A stretch of 26,939 bases of DNA from an uncultured Bacteroidales bacterium (GCA_946545765.1 CAMNNS010000003.1:1-26939); one strand, 5' to 3'; positions 7,787-15,872 are shown, counted from the stretch's first letter. Numbers and translations are program-made. The notes: generated by a model not told the origin, from the letters alone.

Positions 7787-8290
7787 TTATTTAAAATACT
7801 CTTTGACTGCAGTTTGGGTATAACTTAAAATATCGTCTCCCCTTAAACCTCTTTTTAAGATTTTCCCATCTGGAGCAAAAACAATTATGTGTGGTACGCC
7901 AGTGATTCCGTATAGTTTAACAGGCACTTGCCCAGCATTAACAATCTGTTCCCAGGTGATATTCAATTCTTTAGCAGCAGCAAGAGTGTATTCTAATTTA
8001 TCGTAAACTGCAACACTCAAAACAGTAACTTTATCTTTAGGTAATGCATCGTAAGCCTTTTTGATATAAGGGATCTCTTTTCTGCAAGGGCCACACCAAC
8101 TCGCCCAAAAATCTACAATAGTTATCTTACCTTTGCCCACATATTTACTAAAACTTACAATAGAATTGGCATCATCAGGATTTTCTTGTATTGTAAAATC
8201 TATAAACATACTCCCCTCTGTAGGAATATTTTGTCCAAAAGAAATTGTGGTTGCAAAAATAGTAGCAATTAAAAAGAAAATTTTTTTCAT
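7787..8290 (-). CDS. Exported TlpA-like thioredoxin-fold protein (copy 2)
   Basis: A 167-residue periplasmic thioredoxin-like protein. The ATG at 8290 starts a clear signal peptide (MKKIFFLIATIFATTISFGQ); an earlier ATG at 8314 falls in the promoter, so I rejected it. WASWCGPC (C66 and C69) is the redox site and TGVPHIIVFAPDGK the cis-proline loop. It shares most of its mature sequence pattern with copy 1 at 5607-6428 but lacks that protein's polar N-terminal region of about 95 residues. The pair brackets the small membrane protein and trpS. Confidence 0.9.
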   Translation of the reverse strand: MKKIFFLIATIFATTISFGQNIPTEGSMFIDFTIQENPDDANSIVSFSKYVGKGKITIVDFWASWCGPCRKEIPYIKKAYDALPKDKVTVLSVAVYDKLEYTLAAAKELNITWEQIVNAGQVPVKLYGITGVPHIIVFAPDGKILKRGLRGDDILSYTQTAVKEYFK

Positions 8291-8311
8291 ATTCAAATTG
8301 ATATTGATTGC

Positions 8312-8319
8312 CAAATATA
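8312..8319 (-). promoter_or_regulatory. -7 element (TATATTTG) for the thioredoxin copy 2 - trpS transcript
   Basis: An exact TAnnTTTG on the minus strand. The transcript would start near 8305 with a leader of about 15 bases to the ATG at 8290. This start would exclude the upstream ATG at 8314. No clear -33 TTTG at the right distance. Confidence 0.55.
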
Positions 8320-8378
8320 GTTAAATTAGATTTAAATTAGTGTAGATATTGTAAATTTTTCTCTCCACTAAGTTCAAT

Positions 8379-8448
8379 TAGTAAATTCAACTATATAAAA
8401 TATTACAATTAACTAAATAGAGAAATAAAAAGAAAAGAAGAGTTTCCC
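8379..8448. repeat. 70-bp perfect direct repeat, left copy
   Basis: Identical base for base to 11697-11766. Past the end at 8448 a weaker match continues (GTTAAAAT..CTAATT) to the positions matching the sulP stop codon in the other copy. The repeat ends in the loop of the terminator of the M64 gene. The unit holds no gene and no inverted ends of its own. Confidence 0.95.
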
Positions 8449-8460
8449 CTTCTTTTCTTT
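8429..8460 (-). terminator. Terminator of the BACON-M64 lipoprotein gene
   Basis: AAAGAAAAGAAG (8429-8440) and CTTCTTTTCTTT (8449-8460) form a perfect 12-bp stem around an 8-base loop. On the minus strand it is followed by TTATTT. It lies 24 bases past the stop at 8485. Half of it belongs to the 70-bp repeat. Confidence 0.7.
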
Positions 8461-8484
8461 GTTAAAATTGCCTAATTTTTTTCT

Positions 8485-11400
8485 TTATTTAACTAATCTA
8501 TCATTATAATACATAATAGGTGGAGTATGTTGGCGAGGTAGTTTTATTGGTGATTTACTCTTGAATGGATTTACTTTTACTTTATCATTATCTACAAATT
8601 CAACTATATTAGGTCTATTTTCATCTCTATATGCAGTAATCATAATCCTTCTGTATATCTGCCATCTACTTTGAGTATTAAAGTGAAGTATATTATCTAT
8701 CATACAACTATTCTCTTCTGAACGCCAAACTCCTTTTTTGTACAATAGTGCACCTTCATGTAATCCGATATTAGCCCCCTCATATCCTTGACGTCCTATG
8801 AATTGAGCCCATTCGCATTTAGTAGCGTCATTGATAAATGTAGCATTTCCATATACCCCTATTTTACTGAACCCCTTCCACATTTCTCTATTTTGTTTAT
8901 CAGAATCTGGAATTTGTTGATCATAATAAGTATATTCATCTGCCAACAATCCAAAGGCGTGTCCACCAAACTCGTGAACTTGTGTTCTTAAAGCCATATC
9001 ATTCCATCCTGTAGCTTTTGCAGGTGTATTTGCTACTGATATGACACCAAAACCAACACCTCCACGATAACGCATTGTACATGTTCCAGCGTATTCGTCT
9101 TCATTTATAACAATACTTACTGGAGCCCATGAGAGGGTTGTATATAGTTCTACATCTGAATTGCTATTTATGCCTGGTATATGTTTTACAACCGCAATTA
9201 CGCTATCAAAATTGTGACTAATGTTAGTAGAATTTCCCCCTTTCCATGTACACTTAAATCTTGTATCAACTGTTTTCGCTGGATTTTCCACACTCATTCC
9301 AGCCTCTTTTGAATAGGCAGCAATTTTGTATATAGTAAAATAGTTTCTATATGTTTTATAAGGTTCTACAGAAAACAGAGCCTCAATATGACTATTTACA
9401 TCTGTATCAAATTTTCCACCATATTTATATGAATCTCTTGTGTAACCATCTCCAGTAAAGATTAATACTACAGGGTGAGGTGCCCCTGCAGATGCTGTTT
9501 GATAAATTTGATACTCGCAATCTTCATAGTAAGATTTTGTTGTACCAGTAGTAAATGTAATAACATCACTTTCGGTTTTTCCCCCTTCATATCCGTCATC
9601 GGCAGCAACCTTGTAATAGTATTTTGTACCTTCTTCTAAAGTCTCGGTAGATTTAATTTTTGTATCTTTTGTAGGTCCTAATGATTTCCAAGTTATATTA
9701 TCTTTTGAATACCATATAGTATATTGTATTTCATCTCCATCTGCATCAGTAGATGCTGTCCAAGAATATTCAGGTTGAAGTCCAATGTTATTACCATTAG
9801 GTGCAAGGTTTGTTGGTTTAGAAGGGGCATTATTAGGTACACCTTTCTTGCCTAAAGGTAATTGAGCACTATATTTACCAGATTGAACAATAAGGTCATA
9901 AGATTTAGCCTTTCTCTCGGTATTAGCTTTGGTTTTAACTTTGACAGTTGTATTTCCTTTGCCAGTCACTTTATCAAAACTATCAATCCAATCAGGTAAA
10001 TTATTTTTCTTAATTTCCCAATCTCCCTTACATTTGATTTCAAATGAATTTTCTGATGCTTCATGAGATATAACTAATAGACTTGGGGATATTGAAATCG
10101 GTGCAGATATGGCTTTTGTCTTAAAATTATGAGTATTACTATTTGTACTGCCCCCATTTCCGTCCATTGCCCTTACATAAAAGTAGTATCTTGTATTTGT
10201 TTCTAACTCTTGAGTTGCAGGAGTTATATGTGTTGTATCTTTTGTACTTCCTAATTTAATGTAAGAGCTATTAGCCGTTGAATAAAATACGGTATATTCT
10301 ATCTCATCTCCATCTGGATCTGTAGATGCTCTCCAGATAAATGTAGGTTTAGAATCCTCCTCAAGACCTAATGGTGCAATGACTACAGGTTTAGAAGGGG
10401 CTCTATTTGGTCCAGCAGCCTTGTTTAAAGTTATTGAAGCACTATAAGTACCAGATTGAACAGTAAGAGTATAAACTTTATTCTGTCTCTCTGTATTAGT
10501 TTTGGTTTTAACTTTGACGGTAGCATTTCCTCTACCATTTTCTTTATCAAAACTATCAATCCAATCAGGGAGATTATCTTTGTTGATTTCCCAGTCTCCC
10601 GCACATGTGATCTCAAATGAGTTTTCATATTCTTGATAAGGTATATCTAACTTATCTGGTGATATTTTAATCTCTACATATATACCCTTAACTGTAGTAA
10701 AACTTGTAACATCACTCTCTGTTTTTCCCCCTTCATATCCGTCATCTACAACAACCTTGTAATAGTATGTTGTATTTGTTTCTAAAGTCTCTGTAGATAG
10801 AATTGTTGTATCTTTTGTAGCGGCTAATGATGCCCAAGTTGTATTATCTTTTGAATACATTACAGTATATTGTATCTCATCTCCATCGGGGTCTGTAGAT
10901 TTTGTCCAAGTAAACTTAGGAGTGAGGTCAATGTTGTTACCTTTAGGTTCAATGATTGTTGGTTTAGAAGGAGCATTATTAGGTGCAGCAGCCTTTTTTA
11001 AATTTATTGAAGCACTATAAGTACCAGATTGAACAGTAAGAATATAAGTTTTACTGTTTTTCTCGCTATTAGCTTTGGTTTTAACTTTGACGGTCGCATT
11101 TCCTTTACCATTCTCTTTATCAAAGCTATCAATCCAATCAGGTAGATTATTTTTATTCATTTCCCAGTCTCCACTACATGTGATTTCAAATGAATCTTCT
11201 GATACTTCATAAGGTATATCTAAATTATCTGGAGATATTTTAACTTCAGCAGGTATAATACTACGTTTTTGTGTAATAGTTGTATTAGTACTTGTTGTCC
11301 CTGAAGTAAAAGTAATTGTGTAGGTTTTATCACTACTACTTGTATTTGCAGGGATAGTAGCAACTACATTAGTAGTACCACTTTTTCCACTTGCTGGTGA

Positions 11401-11619
11401 GACTTTTGCTCCATTATTAGCAGTTGCAGTCCATGCAGCATTAGCATTTACAACAATAGTAATATCTCCTCCTGCATTATCAACTGTTGTAGTTGTTGCA
11501 GATGCGGTTATCGAGGTGTTTATTGGTTTCTCTTTGTTTTTGCCACCGCAACTAACTAAAGAAGAGAATAAAAAAATGAAGAAAACGATTTTTACCAGAT
11601 GAAAATAGCTTTTTTTCAT
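8485..11619 (-). CDS. Lipoprotein with BACON/FN3-like repeats and M64 metallopeptidase domain
   Basis: A 1044-residue surface or periplasmic lipoprotein. The signal peptide ends in a lipobox (LVSC, C24). A Thr/Ser-rich BACON domain (about 35-120) is followed by three BACON plus FN3-like pairs with an exact 191-residue period: NLPDWIDSFDK recurs at 158, 349 and 540, and ASTDPDGDEI/STDPDGDEIQYT in each FN3-like unit. The C-terminal domain (about 700-1044) has HEFGGHAFGLLADEY (882-896), the HExxH zinc site and DEY of peptidase family M64, whose founder cleaves IgA. BACON domains often bind mucin or glycans, so glycoprotein cleavage is a reasonable inference; no substrate can be read here. It stands alone between two 70-bp repeats. 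Confidence 0.88.
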   Translation of the reverse strand: MKKSYFHLVKIVFFIFLFSSLVSCGGKNKEKPINTSITASATTTTVDNAGGDITIVVNANAAWTATANNGAKVSPASGKSGTTNVVATIPANTSSSDKTYTITFTSGTTSTNTTITQKRSIIPAEVKISPDNLDIPYEVSEDSFEITCSGDWEMNKNNLPDWIDSFDKENGKGNATVKVKTKANSEKNSKTYILTVQSGTYSASINLKKAAAPNNAPSKPTIIEPKGNNIDLTPKFTWTKSTDPDGDEIQYTVMYSKDNTTWASLAATKDTTILSTETLETNTTYYYKVVVDDGYEGGKTESDVTSFTTVKGIYVEIKISPDKLDIPYQEYENSFEITCAGDWEINKDNLPDWIDSFDKENGRGNATVKVKTKTNTERQNKVYTLTVQSGTYSASITLNKAAGPNRAPSKPVVIAPLGLEEDSKPTFIWRASTDPDGDEIEYTVFYSTANSSYIKLGSTKDTTHITPATQELETNTRYYFYVRAMDGNGGSTNSNTHNFKTKAISAPISISPSLLVISHEASENSFEIKCKGDWEIKKNNLPDWIDSFDKVTGKGNTTVKVKTKANTERKAKSYDLIVQSGKYSAQLPLGKKGVPNNAPSKPTNLAPNGNNIGLQPEYSWTASTDADGDEIQYTIWYSKDNITWKSLGPTKDTKIKSTETLEEGTKYYYKVAADDGYEGGKTESDVITFTTGTTKSYYEDCEYQIYQTASAGAPHPVVLIFTGDGYTRDSYKYGGKFDTDVNSHIEALFSVEPYKTYRNYFTIYKIAAYSKEAGMSVENPAKTVDTRFKCTWKGGNSTNISHNFDSVIAVVKHIPGINSNSDVELYTTLSWAPVSIVINEDEYAGTCTMRYRGGVGFGVISVANTPAKATGWNDMALRTQVHEFGGHAFGLLADEYTYYDQQIPDSDKQNREMWKGFSKIGVYGNATFINDATKCEWAQFIGRQGYEGANIGLHEGALLYKKGVWRSEENSCMIDNILHFNTQSRWQIYRRIMITAYRDENRPNIVEFVDNDKVKVNPFKSKSPIKLPRQHTPPIMYYNDRLVK

Positions 11620-11696
11620 AATTTGAGATTGTTAAAATTAGGTTTGTGGTGCAATATAATAATAATCTTAAATATTTTTTATGATTGCACTAAAAA

Positions 11697-11766
11697 TAGT
11701 AAATTCAACTATATAAAATATTACAATTAACTAAATAGAGAAATAAAAAGAAAAGAAGAGTTTCCC
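11697..11766. repeat. 70-bp perfect direct repeat, right copy
   Basis: Identical to 8379-8448 and in the same orientation, 3.3 kb apart. It lies between the sulP stop (11788) and the start of the M64 gene and includes part of the sulP terminator. The two copies bracket exactly one gene. Confidence 0.95.
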
Positions 11767-11776
11767 TCTCTTTTTT
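11751..11776 (-). terminator. Probable terminator of sulP
   Basis: AAGAG (11756-11760) pairs with CTCTT (11768-11772); further A-T pairs extend the stem after one mismatch. On the minus strand the hairpin is followed by CTTTTT. It is weaker than the related terminator at 8429-8460, with which it shares one arm. Confidence 0.45.
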
Positions 11777-11787
11777 GGTTAAAATGA

Positions 11788-13494
11788 CTAATTAGAATCT
11801 GCTAGTTTATTGGCATATTCCAAGGCGGGCACTATATTATCAAATATATTCTCTTTGCCTATCTCTTTGTCTAATCCAAAGCGTTCTAAAGTACTCAAAA
11901 CTTCTGGTCTTACTCCCGATAGGATAACTTGAACACCTCGTTGTTTAGCCATTCTGCAAAGATTCCCAAGATTTCTAACCCCTGTTGAGTCTATAAAAGG
12001 TACTTTACGCATTCTTATAATTCTGCAAATTGTCTCATTTTTATGCCTATTTTCCATCTCCTCTGAACGACTTGCAAGACCAAAGAAATAAGGGCCATTG
12101 ATTTCATAAACCTCAATACCTTTATGAATATCAAGATGCTCTATATCATCAGATTGTGCCATGTCATCATCTTCTGTAGCAGCTAATGTATCTGCCTCAA
12201 TTACACGGATAGATGAGGTTTGCATTGTGCGTCTTACAAAGAATATAATTGCTAACAGAATACCAAATTCTATTGCAACTGTAAGATCTACAATAACAGT
12301 TAAAAAGAATGTTAGAAGAAGAACTGCTACATCTGTTCGCTCTCCGCGAAGTAAAAATTTAAAAGATCTCCATTCGCTCATGTTATATGCAACAATTATT
12401 AGAATTGCGGCAAGGCATCCTAATGGTATATATATAACATAAGGCATTAAGAATAAGAATATTAGTAATAGGGCAAAAGAGTGAACTAATCCCGATACAG
12501 AACTTTTTGCTCCATTATTTATGCTTGCCATTGTTCTTGCAAGTGCCCCTGTTGATGGAATACCACCAAACAATGGAGTTACTATATTTGCTACCCCTTG
12601 TGCGATAAGTTCTGTATTAGAGTGATGTTGTTTACCAGTAACTCCGTCTGCTACCATTGCAGCAAGTAAAGACTCTATAGCACAGAGCATTGCAATAGTA
12701 AATGCTGGTGAAACAAGTTCTCGTATAGTTTCGTAATTGATATTAGGAATAGAGAATTCTGGCAACGCCATACCTGTGCTTAAACCTGGGAATTTGCTCC
12801 CAATTGTAGCAAACTCTACCCCTGTAGTATTTGTTAAAATTAGTGAGATTGCTGTCCCAAGAATAATTGCAATTACAGCTCCGGGAATTTTTTTACTCAT
12901 ATATCTATTCCAGATAATTATACTAATTAAACACAGTGCACTAAGTGCTGTTTCTAACCAGTTTATTTCCCCTATATTACTTAGGTAACAACCCCATTGA
13001 GGGATAAATCCCGAAGGGACATCTACATTTGTTAATCCTAAAAAATCTTTAATTTGAGTGGAAAAAATTGTTAGAGCGATACCACTTGTAAAGCCAACAA
13101 TTATAGGGTAGGGGATAAATTTGAATATTGCCCCCATTTTGCATACACCCATTATAATAAGAAATATTCCTGCCATTATGGTAGCAATAGTTAGTCCGGT
13201 CATACCGTATTTTGCTATTATACCGGCAATTATAACGATGAATGCCCCAGTTGGGCCACCTATCAAAAATCTCGAACCTCCAAGAACGGCAATAATAAAA
13301 CCTGCAACTATCGCAGTTATAAGACCTTGTTGTGGCGTTACTCCCGATGCGATTCCAAATGCAATTGCAAGGGGTAATGCAATAATGCCGACGATTACAC
13401 CTGCAATTAAATCAGATACAAGATTTTCTTTATTATACCTCCCCTTTTTAAACAGATGGAAAAATTGGGGGTTAAAAACTTTATTTATTGCCAT
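11788..13494 (-). CDS. SulP-family inorganic anion transporter with STAS domain
   Basis: A 568-residue inner-membrane protein. The N-terminal part has many hydrophobic segments with SulP features: DLIAGVIVGIIALPLAIAFG, then GGSRFLIGGPTGAF, and GGIPSTGALARTMASINNGA. The C-terminal STAS domain (from about 440) contains FIDSTGVRNL, the segment that carries the phosphorylatable serine in anti-sigma-factor antagonists. Members move sulfate, bicarbonate or other anions, and the substrate is not predictable. No carbonic anhydrase or sulfate-assimilation gene is adjacent. It has its own likely promoter at 13522-13529. Confidence 0.93.
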   Translation of the reverse strand: MAINKVFNPQFFHLFKKGRYNKENLVSDLIAGVIVGIIALPLAIAFGIASGVTPQQGLITAIVAGFIIAVLGGSRFLIGGPTGAFIVIIAGIIAKYGMTGLTIATIMAGIFLIIMGVCKMGAIFKFIPYPIIVGFTSGIALTIFSTQIKDFLGLTNVDVPSGFIPQWGCYLSNIGEINWLETALSALCLISIIIWNRYMSKKIPGAVIAIILGTAISLILTNTTGVEFATIGSKFPGLSTGMALPEFSIPNINYETIRELVSPAFTIAMLCAIESLLAAMVADGVTGKQHHSNTELIAQGVANIVTPLFGGIPSTGALARTMASINNGAKSSVSGLVHSFALLLIFLFLMPYVIYIPLGCLAAILIIVAYNMSEWRSFKFLLRGERTDVAVLLLTFFLTVIVDLTVAIEFGILLAIIFFVRRTMQTSSIRVIEADTLAATEDDDMAQSDDIEHLDIHKGIEVYEINGPYFFGLASRSEEMENRHKNETICRIIRMRKVPFIDSTGVRNLGNLCRMAKQRGVQVILSGVRPEVLSTLERFGLDKEIGKENIFDNIVPALEYANKLADSN

Positions 13495-13521
13495 ACTTAC
13501 AAACTAAAATAATAATTTGGG

Positions 13522-13529
13522 CAAATGTA
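13522..13529 (-). promoter_or_regulatory. -7 element (TACATTTG) for sulP
   Basis: An exact TAnnTTTG on the minus strand. The transcript would start near 13515, about 20 bases before the ATG at 13494. The nearest TTTG (13545-13548) is 15 bases upstream, closer than the usual 20. Confidence 0.55.
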
Positions 13530-13611
13530 ATATAAAGTTGTTATCAAAGAATCACTATAATAAAAAAGCTTTATAAGTTCTCTTTTTTTTTCTAACCACT
13601 GATTAGGGCTT

Positions 13612-13692
13612 TTAGTCTGCAAGAATCTCCATTAATTCTGTGTTGAACCAGATATGTTCTTTGCCGATTGTTTCATTTTGACACTTTTCTTT
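13612..13692 (-). pseudogene. Possible gene fragment of 26 codons downstream of tRNA-Leu
   Basis: Between stop codons on the minus strand the sequence encodes 26 residues including GKEHIWFNTELMEILAD, whose composition looks like real protein, ending in a normal stop. There is no start codon at the left end of this frame, only an internal ATG. It lies 3' of the tRNA gene, a frequent site of element integration. I do not recognise the family; chance is possible. Confidence 0.25.
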
Positions 13693-13705
13693 TTATCTGT
13701 CAAAA

Positions 13706-13734
13706 ATAAAAGCCCAACCTATATCGGTTGGGCT
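13706..13734 (-). terminator. Terminator after tRNA-Leu
   Basis: AGCCCAACC (13711-13719) and GGTTGGGCT (13726-13734) form a perfect 9-bp GC-rich stem with a 6-base loop, followed on the minus strand by TTTATTTTTG. It starts two bases past the tRNA 3' end. Confidence 0.88.
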
Positions 13735-13736
13735 TG

Positions 13737-13818
13737 TGCGGGCAAAGGGACTCGAACCCCCACGCCGTGAGGCACTAGATCCTAAGTCTAGCGCGGCTAC
13801 CAATTACGCCATGCCCGC
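13737..13818 (-). tRNA. tRNA-Leu, anticodon UAG
   Basis: An 82-base gene with acceptor arms GCGGGCA and TGCCCGC, D-loop GTAATTGGTAG, anticodon stem CTAGA/TCTAG around loop CTTAGGA (anticodon TAG, reading CUN codons), a long variable arm (TGCCTCACGGCGT) as in leucine tRNAs, and the T arm GGGGGTTCGAGTCCC. The discriminator base is A, as expected for leucine. CCA is not encoded. It lies 42 bases after the tpiA stop and may be processed from the same transcript. Confidence 0.96.
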
Positions 13819-13860
13819 AAGCGAGGTGCAAAGGTAAAAAAAATATTTTATTCTGCAAAT

Positions 13861-14685
13861 TTAATAACTCTGTGCTATAGCAATGAAATCTTCCCCTTTA
13901 AGGGCTGCACCACCAATTAACCCACCATCTATATCTGGTTGAGAAAACAGCTCTTTAGCATTAGAAGGTTTACAACTACCACCATAAAGAATTGTAATAT
14001 CTTGGGCGAGTGCTCCAAATTTTTCTTCTATGGTTTTTCTGATAAAAGCGTGAATTTCTTGTGCTTGATCGCTTGTTGCTGTCTTACCTGTCCCAATAGC
14101 CCAAATAGGTTCATAAGCTACAACAATATTTTTCATTTGCTCGGGTGTTAATTCATATAGAACACTCTTTATCTCTTCCCCCACAATATCAAAATGTTTA
14201 CCTGCCTCTCTTTGAGAGAGTTCTTCTCCTACACAATAGATTACTTTTAGTCCTGATGAGAGAGCTAATTTTGTCTTTTCTAAAAGAATAGCGTTTGTTT
14301 CTCCGTAGTAACCTCTTCTTTCTGAGTGTCCTATAATAACATATTCAACTTTAACCCCTTCTGCATCTTCTGGAGCTCCAGCAATAGTCCCCACCGCCTC
14401 ATGAAGTGTAGCAATCATTTTAGCAGATACTTCTCCTGTGTAGGCACCATTATCTTTATTGGCACAATTTTGAGCACCTATCGAGATTTTAGATCTGCAT
14501 CCTGGGCATTTAATATCTCCAACTATTTTACTTAAAGGAAATAAATGGGTGAAAGGGCTACATAAAACTAAATGTACATCTTGCGGTATTTCACCAAGTT
14601 TTGCGATAATATTATTGGCGAGCTCTATACCTTCGGAGATTGTAGTATTCATCTTCCAATTTCCAGCAACAATTTTTTGTCTCAT
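13861..14685 (-). CDS. tpiA: Triosephosphate isomerase
   Basis: Interconverts dihydroxyacetone phosphate and glyceraldehyde 3-phosphate in glycolysis. Catalytic residues are in place: K11 (NWKMN), H120 (VIIGHSERR) and E192 (AYEPIWAIGTG), and the phosphate-binding GGSCKPSNAKEL and GLIGGAAL loops follow. At 274 residues it is longer than the usual 250 or so. The extra length lies in two places before the active-site histidine: around residues 57-66, with a CPGC pair (C60, C63), and around 94-112. The start is 76 bases after the FecCD permease stop, possibly one transcript. Confidence 0.97.
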   Translation of the reverse strand: MRQKIVAGNWKMNTTISEGIELANNIIAKLGEIPQDVHLVLCSPFTHLFPLSKIVGDIKCPGCRSKISIGAQNCANKDNGAYTGEVSAKMIATLHEAVGTIAGAPEDAEGVKVEYVIIGHSERRGYYGETNAILLEKTKLALSSGLKVIYCVGEELSQREAGKHFDIVGEEIKSVLYELTPEQMKNIVVAYEPIWAIGTGKTATSDQAQEIHAFIRKTIEEKFGALAQDITILYGGSCKPSNAKELFSQPDIDGGLIGGAALKGEDFIAIAQSY

Positions 14686-14761
14686 AGTATTTTATATTCT
14701 CTTTAATTTTAAATGTTATTCAAAGTTGGAAATAATTCTTGATGTTTGCAAATGATGACTC

Positions 14762-15751
14762 TCAATTCTTCTTAAATATAATTACAAGTATAACAGGTAT
14801 CCCTAAAAGGGCAGCCATAGTATTTATAGGAACAACAGAACTACTTCCAGGAAGACCTGATAATGTATCTGCACAAAGTGTTAATGCTCCGCCAATTAGT
14901 GCAGAAGCAGGGATTAATACTTTATGATTTGCATCTTTAAAAATAAATCTCGCGATATGAGGAACCGCTATCCCCAAAAAGCCAATCGGACCACAAAAAG
15001 CGGTAACAGCACCTGCTAACAGAGTTGTCGAGATTAGTATTTTATTTCTTATTTTCTTAATATTCAGACCCATAGAGTTGGCATAATTCTCTCCATGTAA
15101 AATTGCATTTAAATCTTTTATATTGGCAATTGCCAAGATTATCCCGATAGAAATAAGTATTGTTAAGATAATGATCTGTAAAGAGTCTAATCCAGCGAAA
15201 CTTCCCATTGTCCATAATACATAGGCCTTTAAGGAGTGTGCGTTTGATGTATATTGTAATAGGCTAACAAAGGCACTTGCTATAAATCCTATCATTACAC
15301 CAAAAATAAGCAAAGAGAGGTTGCCTTTAACTTTATGAGATGTATATAGGATTAAAATAGTAATTGCAACTGCTCCTATAAGGGCTGCTCCTGCTGTTCC
15401 AATAGATTGTAATAGAGTATTATTTGGATTTAATCCTATTAAGGACATACCCATTAAATAGAGGGCAACTCCAAGTCCTGCACCACTGCTTATCCCTAAA
15501 ATATATGGGTCTGCAAGGGGGTTTCTAAATAATGTTTGCATCTGTAGTCCACAGATCGAGAGTGCAATGCCACATATAAGAGCTACAAAAACTTTAGGTA
15601 GCCTGAATTGAAAAAGTATTTCTCTACCTATTGTAGTGTTAAATAGCTCATGTATAGAGTAGTTTGCCGAGCCAAAGACAAGGTCGGCAATCATTATCGC
15701 GATAAGAATAATGAGAATAGAAATATAATGTATTGTGTACTTCTTCTTCAT
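14762..15751 (-). CDS. FecCD-family ABC transporter permease
   Basis: A 329-residue inner-membrane permease of the iron-chelate/cobalamin import family. It has many hydrophobic segments and the family signatures FRLPKVFVALICGIALSICG, QTLFRNPLADPYILGISSGAG and FCGPIGFLGIAVPHIAR (the coupling region that contacts the ATPase), with a late LSGLPGSSSVVPIN. No substrate-binding protein or ATPase gene is adjacent. The FecE-like ATPase at 4823-5614 is the likely partner. It diverges from tig across a 121-base intergenic region. Confidence 0.93.
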   Translation of the reverse strand: MKKKYTIHYISILIILIAIMIADLVFGSANYSIHELFNTTIGREILFQFRLPKVFVALICGIALSICGLQMQTLFRNPLADPYILGISSGAGLGVALYLMGMSLIGLNPNNTLLQSIGTAGAALIGAVAITILILYTSHKVKGNLSLLIFGVMIGFIASAFVSLLQYTSNAHSLKAYVLWTMGSFAGLDSLQIIILTILISIGIILAIANIKDLNAILHGENYANSMGLNIKKIRNKILISTTLLAGAVTAFCGPIGFLGIAVPHIARFIFKDANHKVLIPASALIGGALTLCADTLSGLPGSSSVVPINTMAALLGIPVILVIIFKKN

Positions 15752-15756
15752 CTGTG

Positions 15757-15764
15757 CAAAGTTA
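15757..15764 (-). promoter_or_regulatory. -7 element (TAACTTTG) very close to the permease start
   Basis: An exact TAnnTTTG on the minus strand whose predicted transcript start falls at or within a few bases of the ATG at 15751. If used, the mRNA would be nearly leaderless. No -33 TTTG at proper spacing. Confidence 0.4.
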
Positions 15765-15788
15765 GTAAAAAGTGCAATAAAGTTTTAG

Positions 15789-15820
15789 TTTGCGTTTACC
15801 CTTTAATTTAATTATCTTTG
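15789..15820 (+). promoter_or_regulatory. Bacteroidota sigma-A type promoter for tig
   Basis: TTTG (15789-15792), 20 bases, then TATCTTTG (15813-15820), an ideal match. The start would be near 15827, giving a leader of about 45 A/T-rich bases before the tig ATG. It probably drives tig-clpP-clpX-pyrF. Confidence 0.8.
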
Positions 15821-15872
15821 TCCCCCTTATAAAAATTGAAATTTTAATTGAAAAATTATAAAATCGCAAAAT

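Noticed and set aside
8379..11766. Composite transposon or insertion sequence with 70-bp ends
   Set aside because: There is no transposase or integrase, the repeats are direct without inverted tips, and they coincide with terminators. Duplication of the sulP 3' end explains them better.
13121..13507. 128-codon open frame on the plus strand opposite sulP
   Set aside because: Antisense to the conserved N-terminal membrane domain of SulP; the hydrophobic composition mirrors the membrane codons of the other strand.
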